Origin: Flabesymbios commensalis
Lineage: Eukaryota > Annelida > Polychaeta > Terebellida > Flabelligeridae
NCBI GenBank assembly: GCA_964017125.1
Contig: OZ024912.1
Location: forward strand, 81,526,175-81,590,174
Direction: 5' to 3'
DNA length: 64,000 nt
Under the pieces are notes generated by a model. That model was not told the origin of the DNA. It did no database searches and saw only the letters and a list, made by a program, of their open reading frames with translations. This document shows positions 9,987 through 20,810 of the stretch, in pieces. Both the position numbers and the translations under genes were made by a program. The first letter of the stretch is position 1, and each line of letters starts with the position of its first letter.

Positions 9987-11581
9987 ATAAAAGAGCAGAC
10001 ATGTTAGTTATGCATTCAAATATAATACGGTTGAGGCATTAGGTAGCCCCCCTGAACTTCCTGATGGCAGCCACTGTGTCCGTATATTATACTTTGTCAA
10101 CTGAATTCAGCATACTGTGGTATGAGTAAGCTGACACTGTATGCAGCCGTCCTGTAATTTTCTAATTAGAGAATCAATACATAGCTCTCACATATATATA
10201 TCCAGTGCTTGTTGCAAGCCTAGAAGACAACTCATACTTCAGAGAGATCCTACTTTATCCGACAAAGTGCTGAAATCCCACAAAAATTTGAAAAAATCCA
10301 ACCTGTTACACTGTATCAGACAGTGGACAATGCATGAGTACTTAACCTGTGATGATCTCTTGATCAGCCTGGCTACTACAAGTCCCAGCACTGAGTAGAA
10401 ATAAACAATGCTGAGGAATTAGTATTTAACAATTCATCTATAGCTGGAAATTGTGTTTCAAGCTGGAATTGCAAATTCAATTCCAGTTTGAAACAAATGA
10501 AAATATTTCCATTTATTAAAAAAATAGAGATGTCTAAATTACCTAATTAGCTTCTACTAAATAATATTTGATCCATTTCTGTGATATTTTATTAATTTTT
10601 AAATTACATATTATATATGGGTCTGGTACTACAAGGGTTAATCTACAGAGTCCAATGAGATAAGATTGTTTTGTCCCGAGATAAAAGACACGACCCTCTC
10701 TGAACCTCTTACTGTGATGGTCTTCTGAGCCTCTTAATAACCAGTGTTCAAGTGATGGTCAGAGTGAACCTCGACCCTGATCTCATTATCTAGACAACTA
10801 ATATTTCATTTAAAATTTTTAAACTTTCAGCGCGGGAAACGTCTTTAAACGGCACATTCTGACGTGTGAAATGGGTCAAAAAAAACAATTTCTGTTAAAG
10901 TAAATGTAAATAAAAAAATGTTGACATATTTAAAAAAGTTAATTGTTATTAAATGGGGGAGACGAAAAAACAAGCAAAAAAACAAAGCTGGAAAAATGTT
11001 TTTTTTATCTCACGAAAAGAATGGGTTTATTTAGAATGAAAAAAGTCATATTACTATATTGACAACAGCACTGTAAGGCCCATCAGTGATCAGTATAACA
11101 TACAACCTTGAGAGATCAAGGGTGAACGTAGCTACAGCAGACAGATTATCAATCACAGATAAATCAGGTGTTGTTTTGTCAATGGATGAATGGAGGACTT
11201 TGGTCTGGAGTATCAGCTGATGCTACTTGGTGCATTCAGCGACAGCCGACAGGAAAACATGCCATCACAACAGATACTATGTGTTCTAACAATGAGATGA
11301 TTAAGTATGCCTGCAGGGTATACAGAATACAAGAGACACAAAGTTAGTTTGAAGTTGGGCCAATATCGCAGATGGTAGCCCAACATTAAACTGATTTTGG
11401 GTCAATGTCTATTTTTTTTCGTTTGGTAAACGCTGAGGTTTGCATATGTATTCAAATCAGTAGTGTGGAGGGGCGATTCAACATTATAACTGACATATTA
11501 TCTAAATTCCAAACCAGATAGCGACTGTCCGACCTGTAATCATAATTCTATTTCTCGAAGTGCATATCACCCAGATAAACC
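9987..11581. other. Non-coding repeat-bearing stretch
   Basis: Contains the degenerate F2 hairpin at 10,457-10,496 with its tail ending CAAGGGTTAA near 10,640, an F1 half-copy at 10,826-10,875 and a fragment of the 8149 element. An 85-codon frame at 10,141-10,398 has no recognisable similarity. Confidence 0.5.
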
Positions 11582-11582
11582 A

Positions 11583-11795
11583 TTTAGCCCTTGCTGCCGA
11601 GTTTTTTGGACTATTTTTAATTCATTTGAAGCTGGAATTGCTAACGTAATTCCCAGCTTCAAATGACAAAAAATAAACATGTTTCTAAAAGATATTAATC
11701 TTCAAAATATAACATATAGCAATTTGCGTTCAATTTATTTGTTCCGAAATTTGTTTGAAAACGAATCTATACGGTCCTGGCAGCACCAGGGTTAA
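11583..11795. mobile_element. F2 piggyBac-like MITE, about full length
   Basis: Ends TTAGCCCTTGCTGCC and (complemented) TTAACCCTGGTGCTGCC bound a 213-bp element with the F2 palindrome at 11,612-11,674. The match to CCCTTTGCCTGCC-like piggyBac termini is from memory. Confidence 0.65.
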
Positions 11796-11814
11796 GAACT
11801 CTTGCAGCATTATT

Positions 11815-12400
11815 CCATCTGATGATATTTTCAATAAACTAGAATAAATAAAAAATGGTATATAAAATGAATAATCAGTCAAAAAAGAATATTTTTCACT
11901 TTTATTTGAGATTTCACAAAAGAGACTTTGTTAAAATAAATTATCTTTCCAGAGTTGACCCAGTGCCAAGAAGCAATATCCACAACATAATGCCATTGGT
12001 AAAATAGCCCGCAAACTGTAGAAATTAGAGATCTGCTCAGTGTCTGACTGAAAAAGTTACACATTACATGCGTTTCTGTCCGACATTTTGGAAAAATTTA
12101 AACAAATAGAAAATGGTATAATACGTCAAAAAAGTGTATTCTGAACATTGCGATATAAAGACTTTGTTAGAGAAAATAATGTTATCAGCGTTGATTACTA
12201 TTCAGTGGGATCAGAGAAAAATTTGTTCAGTATCACATAGCAAAATGCTACGCAATTCTGTCCATTTGCTGATCAAATTTGTAATTGATTAGCAAAATAT
12301 TTATACATCAATGATAAGGATGTCTAGCAAGTGACAACTTTAATAGATGAAAAAAATGCTATTCAATAATTATCAAACACATTTTCCCCTGGGGATGAAC
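11815..12400. repeat. Two diverged tandem copies of a ~200-bp repeat
   Basis: Text such as AAAATGGTATA, then GTCAAAAAAG, then GACTTTGTTA, then TCAGTAT-like recurs at ~11,850-12,065 and ~12,110-12,250. The part with GATACATCAATGATAAGG-like text recurs at 30,215-30,390. Confidence 0.5.
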
Positions 12401-12410
12401 AGGTGTGAAA

Positions 12411-12621
12411 TACTGTAGATCTGGTAATATTCGCAAGCTTTTAAGTCTCGCAAATTTCGTGAGAAGGGCAAATTTGTGAATTCAAGAATCACGCAAAAAC
12501 TATTATTATAATAGCGCTACTAAAGAAAAACTAAAATTCGCGAATTTCTGATTTTGGGACTTTTCACGAAGTTTAGAATTCACGAAAATTTAAACATATG
12601 AAAATTACCAGATCTACAGTA
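12411..12621. mobile_element. MITE with TACTGTAGAT termini, copy 2
   Basis: Perfect inverted ends TACTGTAGATCTGGTAAT / ATTACCAGATCTACAGTA, 211 bp, with no coding capacity. TA at the very ends would suit a TA target, but this was not proven. Confidence 0.8.
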
Positions 12622-13055
12622 TTGTGGACCAATACATGTGTGATCAGCAGTATAAGTCTACATGGACACTAGCAAAAGCTAGTCATTGTATCGCATTAAG
12701 ATCAAGAAAAAAAGTAATTTTAAATTAATATTTTACATTTTTTATTTTTACTAATAGTTGGATCTGTAAAACAGTTAAATAGCTTGTCGTGGCCTTAGAA
12801 TAAAGAATATAATGATAAATGATCACAATAAAAAATAACATTCAAACAATCTTGCGATAAGGAGGCATAATTGACAATTTAAATATGGTAGGACAAGGGT
12901 TAGATCTGACCTCGGGCTCAGGTAGGGCATTGCTATGGTATCACATAGATGGAGACAGGGGGAGGGGGGGGGGGGGGGGGGTATCTAGGCATATCAATAC
13001 ATACACTTATCTACTGTATAATTATATAGCCTACTTTATCAACAAGTTTAACCCC

Positions 13056-13145
13056 TTAACCTTTTCACCTCTGAAGCCCGTTTTTATGTGCTGAATGCTA
13101 TGGCATTCAGCACATAAAAACGGGCTCCAGTGGTGAAAGGGTTAA
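13056..13145. mobile_element. Minimal 90-bp fully palindromic MITE bounded by TTAA
   Basis: TTAACCTTTTCACC ... GGTGAAAGGGTTAA: essentially the whole element is one hairpin (about 38 of 41 stem pairs) with the core CCCGTTTTTATGTGCTGAAT and a TATG loop. It abuts another TTAA-bounded element at 13,150. Confidence 0.75.
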
Positions 13146-13149
13146 ACCT

Positions 13150-13369
13150 TTAACCCTTTAAACCCTCACGATGCACTAAAGCATAATTTTACATCCCTGA
13201 AACAAACTTAATTTTCCTACAACCAAGGGTTGAAACTGATTTACCAATACATGGTAATATTCTTTAATTTTTAAACCACATCAAATCATCTACAAGTCGA
13301 GAATTGCGGCAGCAATTCGTGGCTTGTAGTGGAAGATGACCATGGTGAAATCAGACTTGAAAGGTTTAA
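13150..13369. mobile_element. TTAA-bounded hairpin MITE
   Basis: TTAACCCTTTAAACCCTCAC at the left and GACTTGAAAGGTTTAA at the right, with a 54-bp foldback at 13,286-13,339. Shares its left part with 664-790 and its hairpin with 2136-2202. Confidence 0.65.
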
Positions 13370-13410
13370 TGTTATCCTGTTGGAATACGGAATTCGGCAT
13401 TCAGGTAAAG

Positions 13411-13600
13411 GTTTGTGCCCGATCACTGAAGTTAAGCAACGTCGCGCCCGGTTCATAATTGGATGGGTGACCGCCTGGGACTGCCAGGTGCTGTATACAC
13501 TCGTGGGGCTCAGAGAACCATGTAAATCAGATGGCTCATCTGACTGACTTTGAGTTGAGCGTAAAAGAACCTCAATGGACGTAGGCGCAGTTTCCATCCG
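13411..13600 (+). mobile_element. 5S rRNA-derived SINE (SINE3-type head)
   Basis: 13,411-13,498 closely follows the 3' two-thirds of eukaryotic 5S rRNA: GCCCGATC, then AAGTTAAGCAACGTCG (box A), GGATGGGTGACCGCCTGGGA (intermediate element and box C), then AGGTGCTGTATAC. Compared with 5S rRNA, about 12 bases near the GATC are missing and the 5' domain is absent, so it is not a functional 5S gene. A non-5S body follows (GGCTCAGAGAACC, then GTTGAGCGTAAAAG). The SINE3 assignment is inferred from the head; its ends and target duplication were not resolved. The overlapping 148-codon minus-strand frame is incidental. Confidence 0.75.
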
Positions 13601-13785
13601 GCGAGACCCCGAAAAAAATCCACAACATGGAGTACTTGGAGCATATATAAGGCCATGAAAGATATCATGAATGATAACAGGCCTTGCTAAGTTACTCCCG
13701 TGGCATGATAGCACAATAGTGCGTACTGCCACTTAATATACAGCTACAGTTACAGATTGATCATGAATATTGTTATTTTTGATCT

Positions 13786-13916
13786 GTTCTATTAGTCAAC
13801 CAAATCAGTGTGAGAATAGTGTGTGTCAAAACATCAAGATTTGCAAATATTTGCCTTCAAAATAAACAAATATGAGTAATTTTCAGCCACTCGGAAGTTG
13901 TGGGTCGCGGTAGCGG
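13786..13916 (+). repeat. Partial copy of the CATCAAGATTTGCAAAT MITE family
   Basis: Carries the core CATCAAGATTTGCAAATATT and the CACTCGGAAGTTGTGGGTCG arm, but the opposite hairpin arm is lost. Confidence 0.55.
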
Positions 13917-14452
13917 TCCGGTTATCGTCCAGAACCGAAAAGCAGCCTAAATGTGTATTTCCATAATTCAAGTCTCAAAGTGCATAAGAATGCACTCAGA
14001 CAACACTCATTTTTTCACAATTTTCTGGGATTTGTGATTTTCTCAGGGTCGTTGATTTCATAAATTTCAGTGACCCGGATGGCCAGAGAACATTGAATTT
14101 GGCCTTGGGGGCTACATTTTTTTTAATTTTCTTGATTACGGACCAGCCGACCCAAATTTTTGCAAATTTAGAATTAAATTAAAATTCTAAAATGACCTTT
14201 TTTTATTTCCGCCGACTAACACATCAAAAAAATTATTAACCCAATTTCCCAACAAAAACAAATAAAACAATATTTGCCTGAGGGGCAAAGCTTGCGTACA
14301 TTAATTATAGAGAAATACAGTACTGTCACCAAATTTTTATGTAAACCGCGTGAAAATGTGATGTCAGAATCACACCAAAATTTAATCAACATATGGCCAA
14401 GGTAAGTTGCTCCCTTGGAACAAATCGGTGAAGCAGTTCAAGCTCTTCAGAG

Positions 14453-15780
14453 TACCTTATATCCCCGCATATAATGCGACGCCATGTATAATACGAATTA
14501 AGATTTGAGGCTTTGGATGACCTGAAAAAGGCTACCCCTCTGTATAATACAACCTCAAATTTTGAATGTCGGCAGCCTCCCGGTCGGCATCGTTCCGGGC
14601 CATCTAAATGTGAGGCATGGATATTATCTTATTCTACTAATACTAGCGCCGTGACACCTGCATACACGATGCTCAATGACTGCTCAATGACGGGAACAGC
14701 GGCAACAGTACAGCTCTGCAAAACCAAAGGGCAGTATCTGCTTATTTGTAAAGTAAGCAGATACTGTATTTTCATTTTCCACAGTACAGTGGATGTCATC
14801 GGGACTGTCTCGGTGGGCAGACATTCTGAGGCCTGCATAGGCTATATATATATACACACAGATTTTACAATACCGGTAATTATATTTCGCCGACAAATTT
14901 ATATTATTTTAATCTATTACAAAGACCAAATTTTAATATCGATGTGCTCAAATAAGAACATTCCAAGATGAAATGTGATTGTAAAACATTTGCAGACTAG
15001 CCGCGTTGTCTAGACACAAGAGGTGTTTGGTTGTATAAGGTGTCTGGGTGTAATAACACAGCAGCGCTCTATGAACTACAGCTAACAGATACCACCATTT
15101 GCTCAATACCGTATCAGCAGCGGCAACAGCGGTAGGCGTTAATGTTATCCCAGCAATATGGACATTCTGAGGCCTACATGTATAGAATTTGCGATAGGGA
15201 ATATAATCAGTGATATCTTGTTATATTTCGTCAACGCATTCTCTCATTCCAATAGGAAAATATCATGTTCAGATTTGTCGTACACAATAGAACGCTCCCA
15301 TATGAAAGGCGATCTTAGATTAAATCATGAATAATATAAATGAACAGGTGAGGAGTGTGAATTGGTTACAGACTAACGGCGTCATTTATCTGCCCGTGGT
15401 TGTCAAAGGTGCCACGCGCGTTGGCGGGAATGTGAGACGGGGGCTCCCAGCAAACACGACACATTCACCCAAAGCTGGAACAATGTTGTGTCAGGGTCGC
15501 AGACGGTGGGCCAGCAATGTACCAGCATTGGGTAAACGTCTCTTGCCTGCTACTAGTTGGAAAGGCAGTCTTGATGTATCGTGTATAGGCCTGCTTACCA
15601 AACACGCTGACTGGCCTACGTTTACAGATACGTTTTACCGCTGGAGAACTTACCGCTGAACTTACCCCTAGAGAGTTAAAAAATTGTATTAAATTCTACA
15701 TCTATGTATAATACGAGGTGCCTTTTTGTGACATGAATAGCTAAGAAAAAACATTGCATTATACACGGGGATATACGGTA
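14453..15780. mobile_element. 1.33-kb non-autonomous DNA transposon with degenerate TIRs
   Basis: The left end TACCTTATATCCCCGCATAT and the complemented right end TACCGTATATCCCCGTGTAT match, and similarity (GTATAATAC boxes) extends ~100 bp inward. Internally there is a 34-bp hairpin at 14,733-14,766 (CAGTATCTGCTTA / TAAGCAGATACTG) and a diverged internal repeat (ACATTCTGAGGCCT at ~14,822 and ~15,165). Frames of 152 and 110 codons inside show no transposase motif. Pogo/Tc1-like origin is a guess. Confidence 0.6.
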
Positions 15781-16009
15781 TATATATAGTGACTTTAACT
15801 TAGAGAACTAACACTTATCAAAATATGGGGGCCTAAATTCACAAAGGCGCTATGTTAATGATGTTACACAATGTTGAAGTAGGTCTACTCAGTGCCCTCA
15901 TCATGCTCATGGAATTATCGTTATTGTACCACATACATATCAAGATATATTATCTGTGCCCTAAGGGGATCAGTAACACATAACACACAACATTTATAAT
16001 AGTCAGTGT

Positions 16010-18480
16010 CCTCAGCTGATTTGACCCTACTGTGACCTACAGATGATCTAGTCAAGACCTTAGAGTAACACCCGTATGAAGCCCAGCCTTAACCTGTCAC
16101 ATTATTTACTTGGGTTGGGCTTCATCAGATGTAGTTAAAGTAGGTCTACTGGCCATTGGTTAAATCATAACAATCAAATGTTTGTTTTTGGTCTATTTTT
16201 GACATAGCCTAGGGGCCTATCAAACTTTAAAAATGGTGCTCTCCAACCCTTATATCACCCCCTGTAACCTCTTGCGGCGTTTCGGTATATCTCCTTGCTG
16301 GGGTCTAGGCGGGTCTGAACTATGATAAACATCTGAAGTGAACAGAATTGTAAAAAAATAAGCTATTTTCACCCATTTTGAGTTTATTTAACCTTGCTGT
16401 AACTTTCAGGTGAATGAAGCTGATTTTTCATGACCTTAGGTAACACCCCTATGAAGCACCCCTATGAACCCCAACCGATGCCACCATGTTTTTTTGGTTG
16501 GGCTTCATCAGATGTAATCAAAGTAGGCATGCTGGCCGTTGGTCAAGACATAATAATCAGTGTGTTATTAGGTCAATTTGTGCAGGGGCGACATAAAGGG
16601 GATATAATGGGGTATGCCCCTCCCAGCCCATTTATTACCTCTGCATCCTTTTGGGGCGTTTCTTGGTATAGCTCTGTGCCGCGATCCACGGGAAATTGGG
16701 ATGTGTCTATGCGGTTACAATCACTGCCATGTCTATACTTCTACTGAGGGAAGGAAACTTTTAAGTCCTCGTCATTTTAAAATGAGAAATGGACTATGTA
16801 GACTTTTGTTTTGTACCAAACAAATGCCAACCATGGCATACCTATTTCTTGTAACAAATTAGTGATGAATTTTCAAACGGAAATCTCATAATTTATGTGC
16901 ATTAATAATCATTTTACGAGCTCGATTCTGACAGAAGCACTATTTCCAACAAAATGAGACATGTCGTGAATAATACACTGCAGTATTCAGCTTACTATTA
17001 TATTGAGAAGTTACTGCCTTTTGGGTTTACACGATAGACTAGTGGCGCTGAAAAGCCCCTATGTTGAGCGTGCGGGCGTGAACAATAGGCCTAGTATGTT
17101 GAGATCGCTGCTTCCACGATTTCAGTGAGTTACCGACCTTGTATAGCAAACCAATGAGCATAGGCAGACCCTATTATATATCTCCCATGCAGCTGTGCTG
17201 CGATCTAGGTGGCTTTCAATCTTAACAGACTTCTCAGGTGAACACGTGAACAGCATTATACCAAAAGCAACAAAAACAAGTGATTTCTACTTGTTTTGAG
17301 CTGATTTGACCTTGCTGTATACTGGCCTTTGGTCAAAACATAACAATCAGTGCCAATTCTGCCATATCAGACAGGGGTGACACAGGGGTATTTTGATTGG
17401 AGTAACAACCTTCCAACTATTATATTACCCCTATAACTTGGTATAGGTTATTTTGGAATAGGTCCGTGTTGGAGTCTGGGTAGGTTTTAAGCCACCATAG
17501 ACAGCTCAAGTGAACATAATTGTAGCAAAAACAACAAAAATTAGCTATTTTCAAACATTTTGAATTATTTGACCTTGCTGTGACCTTGAGATGACCTTAC
17601 CATGACCTTGGAGTAACACCCATATGAAACCCCAACCCATGTCACCGTGTGTACTTGGGTTGGGGTCAGATCGATATATTGGGAGTAGGGTCCAAATACC
17701 TGTATCTATTTTTAAATATTCTTGGAACTGCCATATCAGAATGGGGTGACACAAGGTCGATTAAGAGGGGGGGGGGGGTAAAAATCCTCCAACCCTTATA
17801 TTACCCCTATAACCTCTCGGGGTGTTTTGTTATAGCTTCGTGTTAAAGTCTAGGTGGGTTTCAAGCCATCATAGACATCACAAGTGAACATAGTTGGGAC
17901 AAAAACAACAAAAATAAGCTATTTTCAACCGTTTTGAGCTGATGAGACCTTGCTGTGACCTTGAGCTGACCTTGCTATGACCTTGGGGTAACTCCACCAT
18001 GAAGCCTGACCCCAACCCATATCACCATGTGTACTTGGGTGGGGTTCCAGCCGATTTATTGCAAGTGCTGGCCATTGGTCTAAATATATGTTTGGACCAT
18101 TTCTGATAGATCAGACAGAGGTAACACAAGGGTGATTTGATGGGGGAAAAACCCTCCAACCCTTATATTACCCTTATAACCTCTCGGGGTGTTTTGGTAG
18201 AGGTCTGTGTTGGAGTCTAGGTAGGTTCCGAGCCATCATAGACATCTGAAGTAAACATAATTGTAGAAAAACAACAAAAATAAGCTATTTTTGACCGTTT
18301 CGAGCTGATTTGACCTTGCTGTGACCTTGAGATGACCTTACCATGACCTTGGGATAACTCCCATATGAACCATGTGTATTTGGGATGCGTTCCGACCGAT
18401 TTATTGGAAGTGCTGATCCAAATGTCTATTTTTTAAGTATTTTTTGGACAAAACCCCTTGCCACTCACAGTGTGTAAATG
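16010..18480. repeat. ~365-bp tandem repeat array with TGACCT clusters
   Basis: Five to six diverged units. Each holds TGACCTTGCTGTGACCTTG-type text, then ACCCCAACCCATATCACC, GTACTTGGGTTGGG, and CCAACCCTTATATTACCCC. Unit starts at ~17,570, ~17,945 and ~18,311 give a period of 365-375 bp. A ~500-bp unrelated block interrupts the array near 16,700-17,190. Frames of 65-105 codons inside are by-products of the repeat. Confidence 0.8.
17570..17608. promoter_or_regulatory. Four TGACCT half-sites at exact 11-bp spacing (DR5 geometry)
   Basis: TGACCT begins at 17,570, 17,581, 17,592 and 17,603, giving direct repeats separated by 5 bp. The same spacing occurs at 17,956/17,967/17,978 and 18,311/18,322/18,333/18,344. 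AGGTCA with a 5-bp spacer is the classical DR5 element of retinoic-acid-type nuclear receptors. Function is not shown. Confidence 0.5.
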
Positions 18481-18750
18481 CCACATTTTGATATCACTCT
18501 AAGCGTTATGAAAATAGCTGAAATTTTGGTTATGCTCTCATTTCCAAATATGACTAACTTTTAAATGATGTCTGCCAAAAAATGGTCATATCATCAGGCC
18601 TTCAGGGACATGGACATAATCATAAGACATAATGGTCATGGATATAACTGTCAATTAAAAAATTGTGAAGGTGGCGCGCCCTCTTATGTTATAAAGCACT
18701 AAATAATGATATGTCAGTCAAGTGGATATATAAGGCGATTTTTTTTTAAT

Positions 18751-19699
18751 TAGTTGGTTGACAAAACCGCCGAGTCACGAAAACGCAAAATCCGAAAAAA
18801 ATTAAAGGGAACCCTAAGGATGAGACATTTTCAATGTTGTCATTTTTTGAAAAATAATTTATATGAAGCTATATAGCCTACTGATCTTAGCTAAAAATAC
18901 GAAAAAGTCAAAAAACAATTTTAAAGCACCGAAAAAGAGCGATATAGTTGTATTTCCAGGTCGTATATTGTCATGTTAACAAAACAAGTCAGCAATATTA
19001 AGCACTTCGCATCACATATTCCCACGTATCAGACGGTAAGATCAGAGCAGTCACCGCTAATTGGTGTCTCATAGTCAGGACACGGGAGGACACACCTGCA
19101 GCACTGATTGTCTACCCAACGCTGGGCCGATGCCATCAGCATGTGGCCCAATGTTGTGAAAACATTCAATCGTCCTTCAGGTATACAAATAGTTTGTTTG
19201 GGTTACTTCTGGTTTCATAGAAATGTTGATTAAAAATATTAATAAAAATATGAAAATTCTGAAAAAAATAAAAACATGATCCGTGGGATACACTACTTCA
19301 GTGCGGAAGTAAAAACGAAAATTGATGTCATCCCAAGGGGCTGCTTTAAAATTGAAAAAACATATGTTTTTATTGCCGCCGACCCTGTGTTTGCCGGTGA
19401 ATAGCTAAACCTGTAAGTAGATTTAGATGAACACAGATTGTTTTAATTAAAAAAGGTTTCTTCACAGCCTGCTAGTTTTGGATTTGTATTTTTTTCTACC
19501 ATACGCCCACTAGTTTTTATAGAAAAATAAGTTGACTGGTACAAAAATTAATCTCATTTTTTTTCAGTTCCTCCGACCCCGAGTTAGTGAACGATAAAGT
19601 TGACCAGTATTTTAAAAAAAAAGGTATCTAGATATATTTTTTTTTTTTGCCGTCCTCCTGCCCATAGGTTTCAACCAATAACTTCTGTCAACCAACTAA
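18751..19699. mobile_element. ~950-bp element with TTAGTTGGTTGACA termini
   Basis: TTAGTTGGTTGACAAAA at the left and TTCTGTCAACCAACTAA at the right are inverted. AT-rich interior without long frames. Target duplication not resolved. Confidence 0.55.
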
Positions 19700-20125
19700 T
19701 ATAAAAACACTGGCCTTAGGCACATTCAAACAGTCATTATGATGGGTTTTTTCGTGTTTTTTCAGGATTTATGTGAATTTGTGATACACTGCAATAAAAG
19801 ACATATTTTTCTCTGTTTGTTTGTTCTTCTTGCTCACTATTACTGGTAGAAATGAAGCCATCATTGTAGAATTAAAAAAGTAATTTGCTTTGAATGGCAC
19901 TTTTATCACATTTTCCGGGGGTTCCCATCATTAGATTTCTCGCAATTATGAAAAATGGTGCCAGCTCTCGCCTTTAATTCCATAATTGTTGCAACGAGTG
20001 CTTGAAGAGGTAAGTGGAACAGGCATGCTGTGGTCCCTTCTGATAATTTTTTTCACGCAGGTGCCATTCTTTAATTTTTGTAAAAAAATGCAAAAAATGA
20101 AAATAGACTAGATCTATGTCCACTG
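19700..20125. other. Non-coding, AT-rich; nothing recognised
   Basis: No frames, splice-bounded exons or strong repeats were seen. Confidence 0.5.
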
Positions 20126-20774
20126 CCCTATGAGGAAGTTCTGGAGGACATGATTAAGACCACTTGGACAGAACAATGTGGGCATCTCGAAGAATTGAGA
20201 TGCCTGGGGAAGGCTGCACTAGTTTGGCCATGGTAAAACCTGGGTGAAGTTTTGTTTGCCTACCCTGCACTTCCTCATGGGGCGCACCGAGGGTAAAAAT
20301 AGAAGTTTCATGGCTATAAGGATGAGAATCCATCAAAATTTTTCTTCTCCCATGACCCCCTCGACCTCGTGGAGTTGAAAAAAAAAAAAACTGCGGCCAG
20401 AGGCTATGCCCAAATTTCTGATTGTTATGTGATGTATTTGCTCTGTGACAGTATTGCGGGGCACTCATTGGGTGCCCTGATGTATCCTCAGTTAAAACCT
20501 GATAATATACATCTCAGTAGTTTTATTCAGCTGCTTCAAAAAGTTCAAGTGTCTGGGTGATGTTTTGGCTTCTGTATCCCTGCCGGAATTTGTAAAATTA
20601 AGGTCACAGCTTTTGGATGTTTTTATTATTAGCTCAGATTTTGATCTGGCACAGCATTTTTCTTGCTCAGTGAAAACTGTGGAATGTGGTCAAATAATTA
20701 TTCTAGCATGTCGGCAGAAAGACTACGAAAAAAGGCTCAGCATAATTTTATTGGACAATTTTAAAATTTATTGA
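20126..20774 (+). pseudogene. Decayed protein-coding fragment, unidentified
   Basis: Successive frames read like real protein but are broken. 20,126-20,236 encodes PYEEVLEDMIKTTWTEQCGH, then LEELRCLGKAALVWPW and a stop. Around 20,369-20,560, after an A-homopolymer, it gives YPQLKPDNIHLSSFIQLLQK. After a one-base shift, 20,565-20,774 continues LPEFVKLRSQLLDVFIISSD and ends in a stop. At least three disruptions, no introns evident. Protein family not recognised. It could be a processed pseudogene or a relic of a large transposon protein. Confidence 0.45.
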
Positions 20775-20810
20775 ATATGCCTAGATATATGTTTTATGTA
20801 GCCTAATAAT

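Noticed and set aside
13286-13732. 148-codon minus-strand frame
   Set aside because: It overlaps the 5S-derived SINE and a hairpin MITE on the other strand; no domain or splice support.
14513-14971. 152-codon plus-strand frame
   Set aside because: Lies inside a non-autonomous TIR element over a hairpin; no transposase motif and low-complexity translation.
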